Part shown: piece by piece, positions 43,536-51,961 of the stretch
Position numbering within the stretch: the first letter of the stretch is position 1
How the letters are laid out: the number at the start of each line of letters is the position of its first letter
Assembly: GCF_002205795.1 (NCBI RefSeq)
Contig: NZ_NIUY01000001.1
Span: 744,001 to 808,000, forward strand
DNA from: Chryseobacterium sp. VAUSW3
GTDB taxonomy: Bacteria > Bacteroidota > Bacteroidia > Flavobacteriales > Weeksellaceae
Length of the DNA: 64,000 nucleotides
Direction of reading: 5' to 3'
The notes under the pieces: model-generated
What the model saw: only the letters and a program-made list of their open reading frames with translations
The model's database searches: none
What the model was told of the DNA's origin: nothing
Made by a program: the position numbers and the translations under genes

Positions 43536-45380
43536 TTACTTCACCTCAACGAAATTATCTTCAGGATTCACATCAGCCATACGTTGTGAGAAATCGATTC
43601 CCACTACCGAAAGTTGGTCTTTGGTGTACGGAACGGTAATCGTGTATTCTTTCTGCGTCCAAGGCCAGTAATTAAGTGTGGTAAAATTACCGTAGATATC
43701 TTTACTCTTCCAGGTATGGGTCATATTCAGCGGAATATGATAGTTAATCACCTTTTTGTCTTTAGTCATGACCGAGAAATCTACCGGCATTGGGATTTTT
43801 CCTTGATTTTCTAAGGTAATGGTAGTGGAAGCTGTACCATACTCAATATTTTTAACGGCATAGTCGATGGTATTGGTGGTATTAATCCAATAATGGTGAA
43901 ACCACTTCAGATCCATCCCCGAAATTTTCTGTGCGATATGCATGAAATCACGGTCTGTAGGATGTTTGAGTTTCCACTGGCTGTAAAATTCTTTCATAAC
44001 CAGCGAAAGATTCTGTTCGCCCATGATATAGCCTAACTGTACCAAAAACAAATCACCTTTTACATAAGATGCGATGGAATAAGCCCGCCCGTCGTCGTGA
44101 TGGTCTGCCAGCCAAACCGCAGGTTCCTCTTTGCCGGTTTTGGTAAAGTTTACATAAGATTTTATGGATCCCACAAACGGATTCGCAACCGGTTCTTTCG
44201 GCGGAAATAACTGGTGCATTACATAATCGTCATAATAACTGGTAAAACCTTCATCCATCCATGGTCTCACGCTTTCGTTATATGCTAAAATCTGCTGGTT
44301 ATAAGAATGGCCGCCTTCATGAACCATTAATCCCACTAATCCTTCAAGCGATCTTCCTTCTCCTAAAATCATGGTACACATGCCGTATTCCATTCCGCCG
44401 TCACCGCCCTGGATGAAAGCGTACGACGGATAAACATACTGCCCAAAAGCTGCATTCATCAGCTGGAAAAATTTAGTCACATAAGGTTTTGATTCTTCCC
44501 AGAGTTTGGTTTTTTCCGATTTCTGGTACACGTAATACACTTTCGGTCCATCTAAAATCGTGAATTCCTCCACGGTATAATCTCTGTCGGCAGCCCACGC
44601 AAAATCGAGGAGGTTTTTGGCTGTCCAGCGCCAGGTTGCTTTGTTTTTATTGTCGGCTTTTATATTTGCTTTTGGATCGTAACCTTTCACTTCAAGTGGG
44701 TTTTCCAAAGTTCCGCCGGCACCAATTACATAATCTTTGTCAATTTTAATCGAAACATCAAAATCAGAAAACGGTGCATGAAATTCGCGGCCGATATAAT
44801 CAAATGTTGCCCACCCATCGTAATCGTACTCAGCAATTTTTGGATACCACTGCGTCATCGTCATATCGATTCCTTCACGGTTATTTCTGCCGGCACGGCG
44901 AATCTGATGAGGAATCACCGCATCCCATTCCATCGTAAATGTTGTGGTTGAATTAGGCTTCAGCGGCGTGTTAAGTTCCACTTTCATAATCGTTTCCTGA
45001 ACCTCGAACTTCAGATTTTTTCCGTTCTGCTTAATCCAGTGAATATTCTGGGCGCCCTCTTCACCTTTCGGTATTGAAGCAAGTCTTGAAATCCCGTTAA
45101 TCTGCAATCTCGAGTCTCCGTTTTTTCCCTGATTCTGTACACGCTGATCCATCATTGAGCCGGGTTTAAAGGCATTCCAGTAAAGGTGAAAATAAACGAC
45201 CTTCAGTTCGTCGGGTGAGTTATTGGTGTAGGTTAAAGTTTGCGCACCTTTGTAGGTGAAATTTGGCGCATCTACATCAATATCCATTTTGTATTTGGCA
45301 AATTGCTGGTAGTAGGCGTTTTGTTGTGCTGAAAGTATTCCGAAAACGAAAGTGAGAATAACAAGAAATCCTTTGTTCAT
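43536..45380 (-). CDS. M1 family metallopeptidase, exported
   Basis: 614 aa with a signal peptide (VILTFVFGILSAQQ). The zinc site is HEGGH followed by 18 residues and Glu (VHEGGHSYNQ ... WMDEGFTSYYDDY), the M1 spacing. GGMEYGMCT corresponds to the G-x-M-E-N substrate-binding motif with Tyr in place of Asn. An aminopeptidase-like enzyme for periplasmic peptides. Confidence 0.93.
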   Translation of the reverse strand: MNKGFLVILTFVFGILSAQQNAYYQQFAKYKMDIDVDAPNFTYKGAQTLTYTNNSPDELKVVYFHLYWNAFKPGSMMDQRVQNQGKNGDSRLQINGISRLASIPKGEEGAQNIHWIKQNGKNLKFEVQETIMKVELNTPLKPNSTTTFTMEWDAVIPHQIRRAGRNNREGIDMTMTQWYPKIAEYDYDGWATFDYIGREFHAPFSDFDVSIKIDKDYVIGAGGTLENPLEVKGYDPKANIKADNKNKATWRWTAKNLLDFAWAADRDYTVEEFTILDGPKVYYVYQKSEKTKLWEESKPYVTKFFQLMNAAFGQYVYPSYAFIQGGDGGMEYGMCTMILGEGRSLEGLVGLMVHEGGHSYNQQILAYNESVRPWMDEGFTSYYDDYVMHQLFPPKEPVANPFVGSIKSYVNFTKTGKEEPAVWLADHHDDGRAYSIASYVKGDLFLVQLGYIMGEQNLSLVMKEFYSQWKLKHPTDRDFMHIAQKISGMDLKWFHHYWINTTNTIDYAVKNIEYGTASTTITLENQGKIPMPVDFSVMTKDKKVINYHIPLNMTHTWKSKDIYGNFTTLNYWPWTQKEYTITVPYTKDQLSVVGIDFSQRMADVNPEDNFVEVK

Positions 45381-45460
45381 CTTTAAATAAATTTTTGAAG
45401 GGGAAAGATATGAATTTTAAAAAACATGGAAACGAATTCATTACACAACCGAAATAATAA

Positions 45461-45485
45461 ACCCTTTCAGGGATTCTGAAAGGGT
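45461..45485 (-). terminator. Terminator downstream of the 45504-47189 gene
   Basis: Perfect 10-bp stem ACCCTTTCAG / CTGAAAGGGT, loop GGATT, with T-rich sequence after it on the minus strand. Confidence 0.75.
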
Positions 45486-45503
45486 ATAAATCTGTTTAGA
45501 GTT

Positions 45504-47189
45504 TTATTTTTTATCGGCAACTTTTGCGCTGTTTAAAATTTTCTCTAAAATTCTCAGTGTAATTAAATACGTGGGTTTCACACCTGTAAGTCCAAGTCCG
45601 CCGGAAGAAAGCGTAGAACCGGTTTCCAGAGGATTATCGGAAGCATAATAAGCGTACATTACAAAAAGATCTTCGGAGATGTGATGACGGATTTTCGAGG
45701 CCACCTGAATGGCTTTCTGGTAATGCGCTCCTTCCATTTCGAGACCGATGGCTTTCCAGGACGTATCCATAAAATACTTTAAAATATCTTTATTCTGGAG
45801 CGATGTTCCTAAAACAGTAACCATTCCGCCTTCGAATGCCTGTAATTCATCGTCTTCGAAATCAGCAAGCGTCAATGCATTTTCGAACGGATAATTATCT
45901 GCGGTTCCTTCGAAAACATGTGAAGTCGGTATCATAATATCGCCTTTTCCGCCCATCAGAATTCCTGCTTTACCCATGATGGAGATGGATTTCACTTTCA
46001 TGGTGTAAATTTCGCCGTTGTAGTCGTACGGACGAAGAAGTTCATCCATCACTTCGTAAGCCTGTTCACCAAAAGCATAATCGAAAACCATCACCACATC
46101 ATCACCGGAAAATTTAATCCCTCCGAACGGCGTGTTTTTTAAGTTGGTTTTTGCCAAATCGATGATCTGTACATCAATATTACTTCCGCTTTGATCGTCG
46201 ATGTAGATTAATCCGGCTTTTTGGGAATGGGTAAGTACTTTTTCCTGAAGCGATTTTTTGTTGGAAATTTCTTCGTAAAGTTTAAAATCGACATCTTTCG
46301 TCGACTTTTTCCCTAATGCATCATTGGCGTAAAGCATATTCTTTACCGAGTGCATATTGGCGGAGATAATGTGCAAAGGTCTCATCTGCAGATTATTTTC
46401 TGCAAGAACTTCTTTTACTTTATTGGCCCATTTTTCACCAAAGAAATGATGCCCAACCCTTTCGCGGAGGATTGCAGAGAAATGCACTTCTCGCTCTCTA
46501 ATCTTTTTATTGTCATTGAAACTTTCGTTTCCAAGATGATAAATAATTTTGAAAAGTCTGTCCGGGTTGGCATCGTCGCCAAAATTATTATAAGCGTTAA
46601 GTGTTTCGTCGAAAGTTCTTCCCAACAGAGAAGAAAGATGAATCAGCGCTACCTCTTTTTCTTTACGGCTGAATTTTTTCTCACCTTTGGCCACTTCTTC
46701 GATGATTCTCCAGGCGCGTGTCGGCCTGTCGTTTTCATCAGAAACAAACGCAAGGTTCATGATTTTATCAGCTTCTATATATAAGAAGGTAAGGTGGGTA
46801 AGGATATCGTAAATTTCCGAACGACCTAGAAGCACTTCAATGTTCATCTGGTGCTGATCGATACGGTAACAGTTTCTCCGTCTTTTCTTAGGAACAATAA
46901 CCTCAAAACTGCCTTTCTCGAATCCTTCATCAGAAGTTAAGTGAATGAATGAGCATTCTTCGATCCCTTCGGGAAGGCGGTCCAGAACATACAGCAATCC
47001 ATCCAACTCAATTTTATTGGGAACGCCCATTGTTCCGTAAATTTCAGGGTTGATGGTCATTAACAAAGACCGGAGACTTTCGCCGGAGATCCCGGATGGT
47101 TTGAAGAAACCGCGATAGAATAAGTGTCGCATTGAAACATAAAGCCTTTCAATAGCTTCTGTAGTTTCCCGTGCACGTGAATTTACCAT
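45504..47189 (-). CDS. Conserved Bacteroidota protein with a nucleoside-phosphorylase-like C-terminal region
   Basis: 561 aa, no signal peptide. The helical N-terminal two thirds (residues 1-330) match no family I know; I recall such proteins being listed as DUF6909, but cannot confirm it. The C-terminal third has features of the PNP/UDP-phosphorylase fold: VVMVFDYAFGEQAYEVMDEL, GKAGILMGGKGDIMIPTSHV, and GLEMEGAHYQKA, where nucleoside phosphorylases have the M-E ribose-binding pair. The resemblance is by eye. Own promoter and terminator. Confidence 0.75.
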   Translation of the reverse strand: MVNSRARETTEAIERLYVSMRHLFYRGFFKPSGISGESLRSLLMTINPEIYGTMGVPNKIELDGLLYVLDRLPEGIEECSFIHLTSDEGFEKGSFEVIVPKKRRRNCYRIDQHQMNIEVLLGRSEIYDILTHLTFLYIEADKIMNLAFVSDENDRPTRAWRIIEEVAKGEKKFSRKEKEVALIHLSSLLGRTFDETLNAYNNFGDDANPDRLFKIIYHLGNESFNDNKKIREREVHFSAILRERVGHHFFGEKWANKVKEVLAENNLQMRPLHIISANMHSVKNMLYANDALGKKSTKDVDFKLYEEISNKKSLQEKVLTHSQKAGLIYIDDQSGSNIDVQIIDLAKTNLKNTPFGGIKFSGDDVVMVFDYAFGEQAYEVMDELLRPYDYNGEIYTMKVKSISIMGKAGILMGGKGDIMIPTSHVFEGTADNYPFENALTLADFEDDELQAFEGGMVTVLGTSLQNKDILKYFMDTSWKAIGLEMEGAHYQKAIQVASKIRHHISEDLFVMYAYYASDNPLETGSTLSSGGLGLTGVKPTYLITLRILEKILNSAKVADKK

Positions 47190-47203
47190 AGTGTATCTTT
47201 TGG

Positions 47204-47211
47204 CAAATATA
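47204..47211 (-). promoter_or_regulatory. -7 box of the 45504-47189 gene
   Basis: The minus strand reads TATATTTG, 14 nt before the ATG at 47189. Confidence 0.55.
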
Positions 47212-47388
47212 GCACATATCTCTCAAATTTGCTGCATTTATAGGATTATGATAAGATTAACTGTTTTTTAATTAATCAATCAGAACTCATTAATTTAATC
47301 TTTTTTTAAATAACCCCTATAATTTTTACATTTTTTCTCTTAGTTTTCTATTTTTTTGTAATTTTACCCCATCAAAAACAACCTAATT

Positions 47389-49590
47389 ATGTCATCATTA
47401 CGATTTAAGGCTTTAGAAATGTTATCTTTTACAGATTTCAGAAGAGATAATGCAGTTACAGTTCCTGCAAAATTATCAGAACTTTTCTGCCAGAATGTGT
47501 TTTCAGAGGAAACCATGAGGGAATATTTGACCAAGGAAGCATTTACTTCAATTCAGAATGCAATAAAGAGAGGAACGAAAATCCAGCGTGACGTTGCCGA
47601 CCAGATTGCCGTTGCCATGAAAGACTGGGCGCTGAGCAAAGGCGTAACACATTACACGCATTGGTTTCAGCCTTTAACCGGTTCTACTGCAGAAAAACAC
47701 GATTCGTTTTTCACTCCTTTCGAAAGCGACAGGGCTATTGAAAGATTCTCCGGCGGAATGCTCATTCAACAGGAACCCGATGCTTCTTCTTTCCCGAACG
47801 GGGGAATCAGAAATACTTTTGAAGCAAGGGGTTACACCGCTTGGGATCCTACTTCACCGGCATTTATTATGGGGACAACACTTTGTATACCATCAATTTT
47901 TATTTCGTATACCGGCGAAACTTTGGATTACAAGGCTCCTTTGTTACGAGCACTTCATGCGCTTGACGAGGCTGCTACGGATATTTGTAAGTCTTATTTC
48001 GATAAAAATGTTACAAAGGTGATTCCAACTCTGGGTTGGGAGCAGGAGTATTTCCTGGTAGATTCCGCTCTTTATCAGTCACGTCCGGATTTAGTGATTA
48101 CAGGAAAAACTTTATTGGGACATTCGCCGGCAAAAGGGCAGCAGCTTGATGACCATTATTTCGGCTCCATACCTACCCGTGTGATGAATTTCATGAAGGA
48201 GCTGGAAATTGAATGTATGAAGTTAGGAATTCCTGTGACCACAAGACATAATGAAGTGGCGCCAAACCAATTCGAACTTGCGCCAATGTTTGAGGAAGTA
48301 AACGTTGCAGTAGATCACAACTCCTTATTAATGGATATTATGGCAAGAGTAGCACATAAGCATCACTTCCATATTCTTTTTCATGAAAAACCATTCGCCG
48401 GAGTTAACGGAAGCGGGAAGCACAACAACTGGAGTTTGGCAACTGACACAGGAGAGAACCTTTTGATGCCAGGAAAAAACCCAAAAAAGAATCTGCAGTT
48501 CCTCACCTTCTTTGTGAATACTTTGAAGGCTGTACACGATTATGCAGATCTTTTAAGGGCAAGTATTGCTTCGGCCAGCAACGATCACCGTTTGGGGGCA
48601 AACGAAGCACCTCCTGCGATTATCTCAGCGTTTATCGGAACCCAACTTTTCGGGGTTTTGGAAGAACTTGAAAAAGTAACTGACGGAAAACTTTCGCCGG
48701 AAGAAAAAACCGAACTTAAACTAAATGTTGTAGGTAAAATTCCTGAAATTTTACTTGATAATACTGACAGAAACAGAACTTCACCCTTCGCATTCACCGG
48801 AAACAAATTTGAAATCCGGGCAGTGGGTTCTTCCGCAAACTGTGCGGAAGTAATGACGGTGATGAACTCCATCGTCGCAAAACAGCTGCAATCGTTTAAA
48901 ATTGAAGTTGATAAACTCATTACCGAAGATGGGCTGAAAAAAGATGAAGCAATCTTCAATATTTTAAGAGAGTATATTAAGGTATCGAAGAATATTATGT
49001 TTGAAGGAGACGGCTATTCCGAAGAATGGGCCGAAGAAGCCGCAAAAAGAGGCTTAAATAATCTGAAAACCACCCCTGAAGCACTAACAAAAGAACTCGA
49101 CCAAAAGTTTATTGATTTGTACGAAGGACTGGGCATTTATACCCATCGCGAGATTGAAGCTCGTAACGAAATTAAACTCGAAAAATATTCAACGGTAATT
49201 GCGATTGAAGGAACAGTTTTAGCTGATATTGCACGCAACCACATTATTCCGTGCGCACTTAAGTACCAGAACAGACTTATCGAAAACGTAAAAGGAATTA
49301 AAGAAATTTTCGGTGATAAAGAATTCAAGGATCTCGCAAAAGAACAGATGAATATGATTGCAGAAATTTCTCAGCATGTGTCGATTATTAAAGTTGAGGC
49401 TGATGCGCTTCTTGCAGCTATTAAAAATGCCAAATCAGTAGAAGACCCGCAAGCAAGCGCAACCCAATTCTGTAATGATGTGAAGCCAAGATTCGAAAAA
49501 ATAAGAGATTCTTCGGATGCCCTGGAGATGGTAGTAGATGATGAACTTTGGCCGATGACGAAGTACAGGGAACTTCTTTTTACAAGATAA
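47389..49590 (+). CDS. glnN: Glutamine synthetase type III
   Basis: 733 aa GSIII. Forms glutamine from glutamate, ammonium and ATP. The GSIII N-domain (THYTHWFQPLTGSTAEKHDSF), the NGSGKHNNWSLATDTGENL substrate/ATP region, RLGANEAPPAI and NRTSPFAFTGNKFEIRA place it. Length is the usual 700-730. The 200-bp upstream region is AT-rich with a TAATTTTA box near 47359. Own terminator downstream. Confidence 0.96.
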   Translation: MSSLRFKALEMLSFTDFRRDNAVTVPAKLSELFCQNVFSEETMREYLTKEAFTSIQNAIKRGTKIQRDVADQIAVAMKDWALSKGVTHYTHWFQPLTGSTAEKHDSFFTPFESDRAIERFSGGMLIQQEPDASSFPNGGIRNTFEARGYTAWDPTSPAFIMGTTLCIPSIFISYTGETLDYKAPLLRALHALDEAATDICKSYFDKNVTKVIPTLGWEQEYFLVDSALYQSRPDLVITGKTLLGHSPAKGQQLDDHYFGSIPTRVMNFMKELEIECMKLGIPVTTRHNEVAPNQFELAPMFEEVNVAVDHNSLLMDIMARVAHKHHFHILFHEKPFAGVNGSGKHNNWSLATDTGENLLMPGKNPKKNLQFLTFFVNTLKAVHDYADLLRASIASASNDHRLGANEAPPAIISAFIGTQLFGVLEELEKVTDGKLSPEEKTELKLNVVGKIPEILLDNTDRNRTSPFAFTGNKFEIRAVGSSANCAEVMTVMNSIVAKQLQSFKIEVDKLITEDGLKKDEAIFNILREYIKVSKNIMFEGDGYSEEWAEEAAKRGLNNLKTTPEALTKELDQKFIDLYEGLGIYTHREIEARNEIKLEKYSTVIAIEGTVLADIARNHIIPCALKYQNRLIENVKGIKEIFGDKEFKDLAKEQMNMIAEISQHVSIIKVEADALLAAIKNAKSVEDPQASATQFCNDVKPRFEKIRDSSDALEMVVDDELWPMTKYRELLFTR

Positions 49591-49605
49591 AACTTATAAC
49601 CTAAG

Positions 49606-49630
49606 GACCTGATTAATTCAGGTCTTTTTT
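49606..49630 (+). terminator. Terminator of glnN
   Basis: 7-bp stem GACCTGA / TCAGGTC, loop TTAAT, then six T. Confidence 0.8.
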
Positions 49631-49698
49631 ACTAACATTATAGAGCAATATAATATCCTTAATAGATGATTTGTATAAATGTTAACAAATCTTAAAAA

Positions 49699-49746
49699 AA
49701 ATAAAACCGCAACCTCTAAAATAAAGGGATTGCGGTTTATTTTTCT
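49699..49746. terminator. Second hairpin after glnN, possible bidirectional terminator
   Basis: AAACCGCAA (49704-49712) pairs with TTGCGGTTT (49730-49738), with A-rich and T-rich flanks on either side. Loop of 17 nt. Confidence 0.5.
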
Positions 49747-49760
49747 TTAACATAGCAAAG

Positions 49761-49811
49761 AAAAGTGTTAAAAAGTGTTAAACTGGGTTTTCAAAAAGGG
49801 TGTTTTCACCC
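49761..49811 (+). promoter_or_regulatory. Tandem decamer and small hairpin upstream of the NlpC/P60 gene
   Basis: AAAAGTGTTA occurs twice in exact tandem (49761-49780), followed 17 bp on by the hairpin GGGTG-TTTT-CACCC (49798-49811). Both lie just before the promoter at 49831, a likely place for regulator binding. Confidence 0.4.
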
Positions 49812-49830
49812 CCTATCTAACTCGAATACC

Positions 49831-49838
49831 TAATTTTG
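49831..49838 (+). promoter_or_regulatory. -7 box of the NlpC/P60 gene
   Basis: TAATTTTG, 51 nt before the ATG at 49890. Confidence 0.55.
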
Positions 49839-49889
49839 CTTTGCATTTAAAACGAAGTATCTCAATTTAACACAGATAATCAAATATAT

Positions 49890-50576
49890 ATGAAGAAAAG
49901 AGTTCTGTATTATTTAGTTGCTGTATCAGCTACATTTTCATTACAATCCTGCGTTACGAATTACGTTGTATCAACCCCAACAACCTACGCAAATGAATAC
50001 AAATCAGATGCCAAACTTGCATCAATCGATAACAAAAAATTAGAAACGGCAAAAGCTCAATTACTTAGCAGCTTTAGTGATGAAAAACTTGCAGCAGCAA
50101 GATCAATGGAGGCTACAATAAAGAATGATGAAATTGCAAAAACAGTTAGGTTCACCAAAAAAATTGATGACATCTTAACTGAAGCGGAATCTTATTTAGG
50201 AACTCCTTACAAATACGGCGGGATGACCAGAAGAGGAATCGACTGTTCAGCATTTGTACTTTCAGTTTTCGGCGCTGCTACAGGCATGACTTTACCAAGA
50301 GTTGCTGCATCACAGGCCCAGGAAGGTGAAAAAGTTGAGAAAAGCAATCTTCAGAAAGGTGACCTTGTTTTCTTTTCGCAGGGTAGAGGAAGAATCTCTC
50401 ATGTGGGAATCGTAGAAAATGTAACTGAAGAGGGAGATGTTAAATTTATTCATGCCGCAACTTCAAGAGGGGTAATGATTTCTTCACTTAATGATTCGTA
50501 TTGGGGACCAAAATACAGGTTTGCAAAAAGAATAATTTCTCCGGAAACCTTCAATAACAACCTTGCAAATAATTAA
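49890..50576 (+). CDS. NlpC/P60 (C40) peptidoglycan endopeptidase lipoprotein
   Basis: 228 aa. Lipobox FSLQSC (Cys 21), a helical linker, then the NlpC/P60 domain from about residue 93. The catalytic triad is C119 in GIDCSAF, H171 in ISHVGIV and H188 in FIHAAT. Cuts stem peptides of peptidoglycan at the envelope. Its control region carries distinctive repeats. Confidence 0.92.
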   Translation: MKKRVLYYLVAVSATFSLQSCVTNYVVSTPTTYANEYKSDAKLASIDNKKLETAKAQLLSSFSDEKLAAARSMEATIKNDEIAKTVRFTKKIDDILTEAESYLGTPYKYGGMTRRGIDCSAFVLSVFGAATGMTLPRVAASQAQEGEKVEKSNLQKGDLVFFSQGRGRISHVGIVENVTEEGDVKFIHAATSRGVMISSLNDSYWGPKYRFAKRIISPETFNNNLANN

Positions 50577-50596
50577 AAATAAATAATTGATCATAA

Positions 50597-50623
50597 AAAA
50601 CTGCTAATTCCGGCAGTTTTTTT
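50597..50623 (+). terminator. Terminator of the NlpC/P60 gene
   Basis: AAAACTGC pairs with GCAGTTTT across TAATTCCG, then T tract. Confidence 0.75.
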
Positions 50624-50731
50624 ATGTCTGAAACTCAAACTTTAATTATTGATATTTAAAACTGAAATAAAACCTTCCTTGCGCGTTATTTAGAAAGAAA
50701 TGCATTGATTAGGACTGTTGTCAACAAGAGA

Positions 50732-51961
50732 TTATACCAAACTGTTTCGGTCTGCGTAATTCAGTTTGAAGAAGATGAATGTCATGATAGAAAATGCCAA
50801 CAGTGAACTTCCACCGTAACTGAAATACGGCAGCGGAATCCCAACTGTAGGGAAAAGCCCCATAACCATCCCGAGATTTATGGCAAAGTGCATTAATAAA
50901 ATTGATGCAAAGGAATACCCGAAAACGCGGTTAAAAGCCGACTTCTGTTTCTCTGACAGATAATAGATTCTGCCGATAAAAACCGCGTAGAAAATAACCA
51001 AAAGCGAAGCTCCGAAGAACCCCCACTCTTCTCCCACTGTACAGAAAATATAATCGGTTTCCTGTTCCGGAACGAATTTCCCTTGGGTAACAGAACCTTC
51101 TTTATAACCTTTACCGAAAAACCCTCCGGAACCAATCGCAGTTTTTGAATAAAGTAAATTATAGCCCGACGTGTCGCGGAACGCTTTTTCGCCTTTATAA
51201 AGAACTTCAATTCTTTCGCGCTGGTGTTTGGGCATTTTTTCAAGTATTTTAGGCGATCCGTAAGCAATTCCGCATAAAAGCAGTAACGAGCCAAGGATTC
51301 CAGCCACGGAAAATACATTCCAGTGAATTTTGTAATAGTTGGCGAAAATTATCAATCCATAAATTACAGCAATCCCAATAATCAGATAAAGCGGATCAAC
51401 AGCCAGAGCCAAAAGGAAAACACCTGCGAGAATACCGCCAACTCCGAAAAGCCATCCGTTTAATCCTTCCCGGAAAAGGGCAATAAAAAAAGCAGTAAAG
51501 ACAAGCAGCGAGCCAACATCCGGAATCATTAAAACCACCAGCGCCGGGATCCCAATAATAACAAGTGCTGTGAGAAGCGACTTGCGTGTTGAAATGTTAA
51601 AATCTGGTCCTGAAACATAATTTGCGAGCATTAAAGCAACGCCAATTTTGGCAAATTCAACGGGCTGCATGGTAAAACCGCCGAATTTATACCAGTTTTT
51701 CTGTCCCAAAATTTCAGTTCCGAAAGGAAAAAGACCTATCAAAAGCAAAACTCCAAATACGTAGATGATACTGGCAAAATTCTCGAAAAATTTAGTCCTC
51801 ATAACAAAAATAATGAATCCCACCACGAGTGATAAGCACAAGAAAATAAACTGTTTCTTACCTAAACCTTCATCAACACTGTAAATGTTCGCAACTGCAA
51901 AAAGCGAGATTGCGAGATACAGAAACAGGCTGAGTTTATCTAATCCTTCTGTCCACTTCAT
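50732..51961 (-). CDS. rodA: Rod-shape-determining SEDS glycosyltransferase RodA
   Basis: 409 aa, about ten membrane helices. SEDS marks include QPVEFAKIGVALMLANY and the large loop with GSGGFFGKGYKEGSVTQGKF and PEQETDYIF. Polymerises glycan strands with PBP2 for lateral wall growth. Overlaps mrdA by 4 bp (50732-51961 / 51958) and is the last gene of the operon. Confidence 0.94.
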   Translation of the reverse strand: MKWTEGLDKLSLFLYLAISLFAVANIYSVDEGLGKKQFIFLCLSLVVGFIIFVMRTKFFENFASIIYVFGVLLLIGLFPFGTEILGQKNWYKFGGFTMQPVEFAKIGVALMLANYVSGPDFNISTRKSLLTALVIIGIPALVVLMIPDVGSLLVFTAFFIALFREGLNGWLFGVGGILAGVFLLALAVDPLYLIIGIAVIYGLIIFANYYKIHWNVFSVAGILGSLLLLCGIAYGSPKILEKMPKHQRERIEVLYKGEKAFRDTSGYNLLYSKTAIGSGGFFGKGYKEGSVTQGKFVPEQETDYIFCTVGEEWGFFGASLLVIFYAVFIGRIYYLSEKQKSAFNRVFGYSFASILLMHFAINLGMVMGLFPTVGIPLPYFSYGGSSLLAFSIMTFIFFKLNYADRNSLV

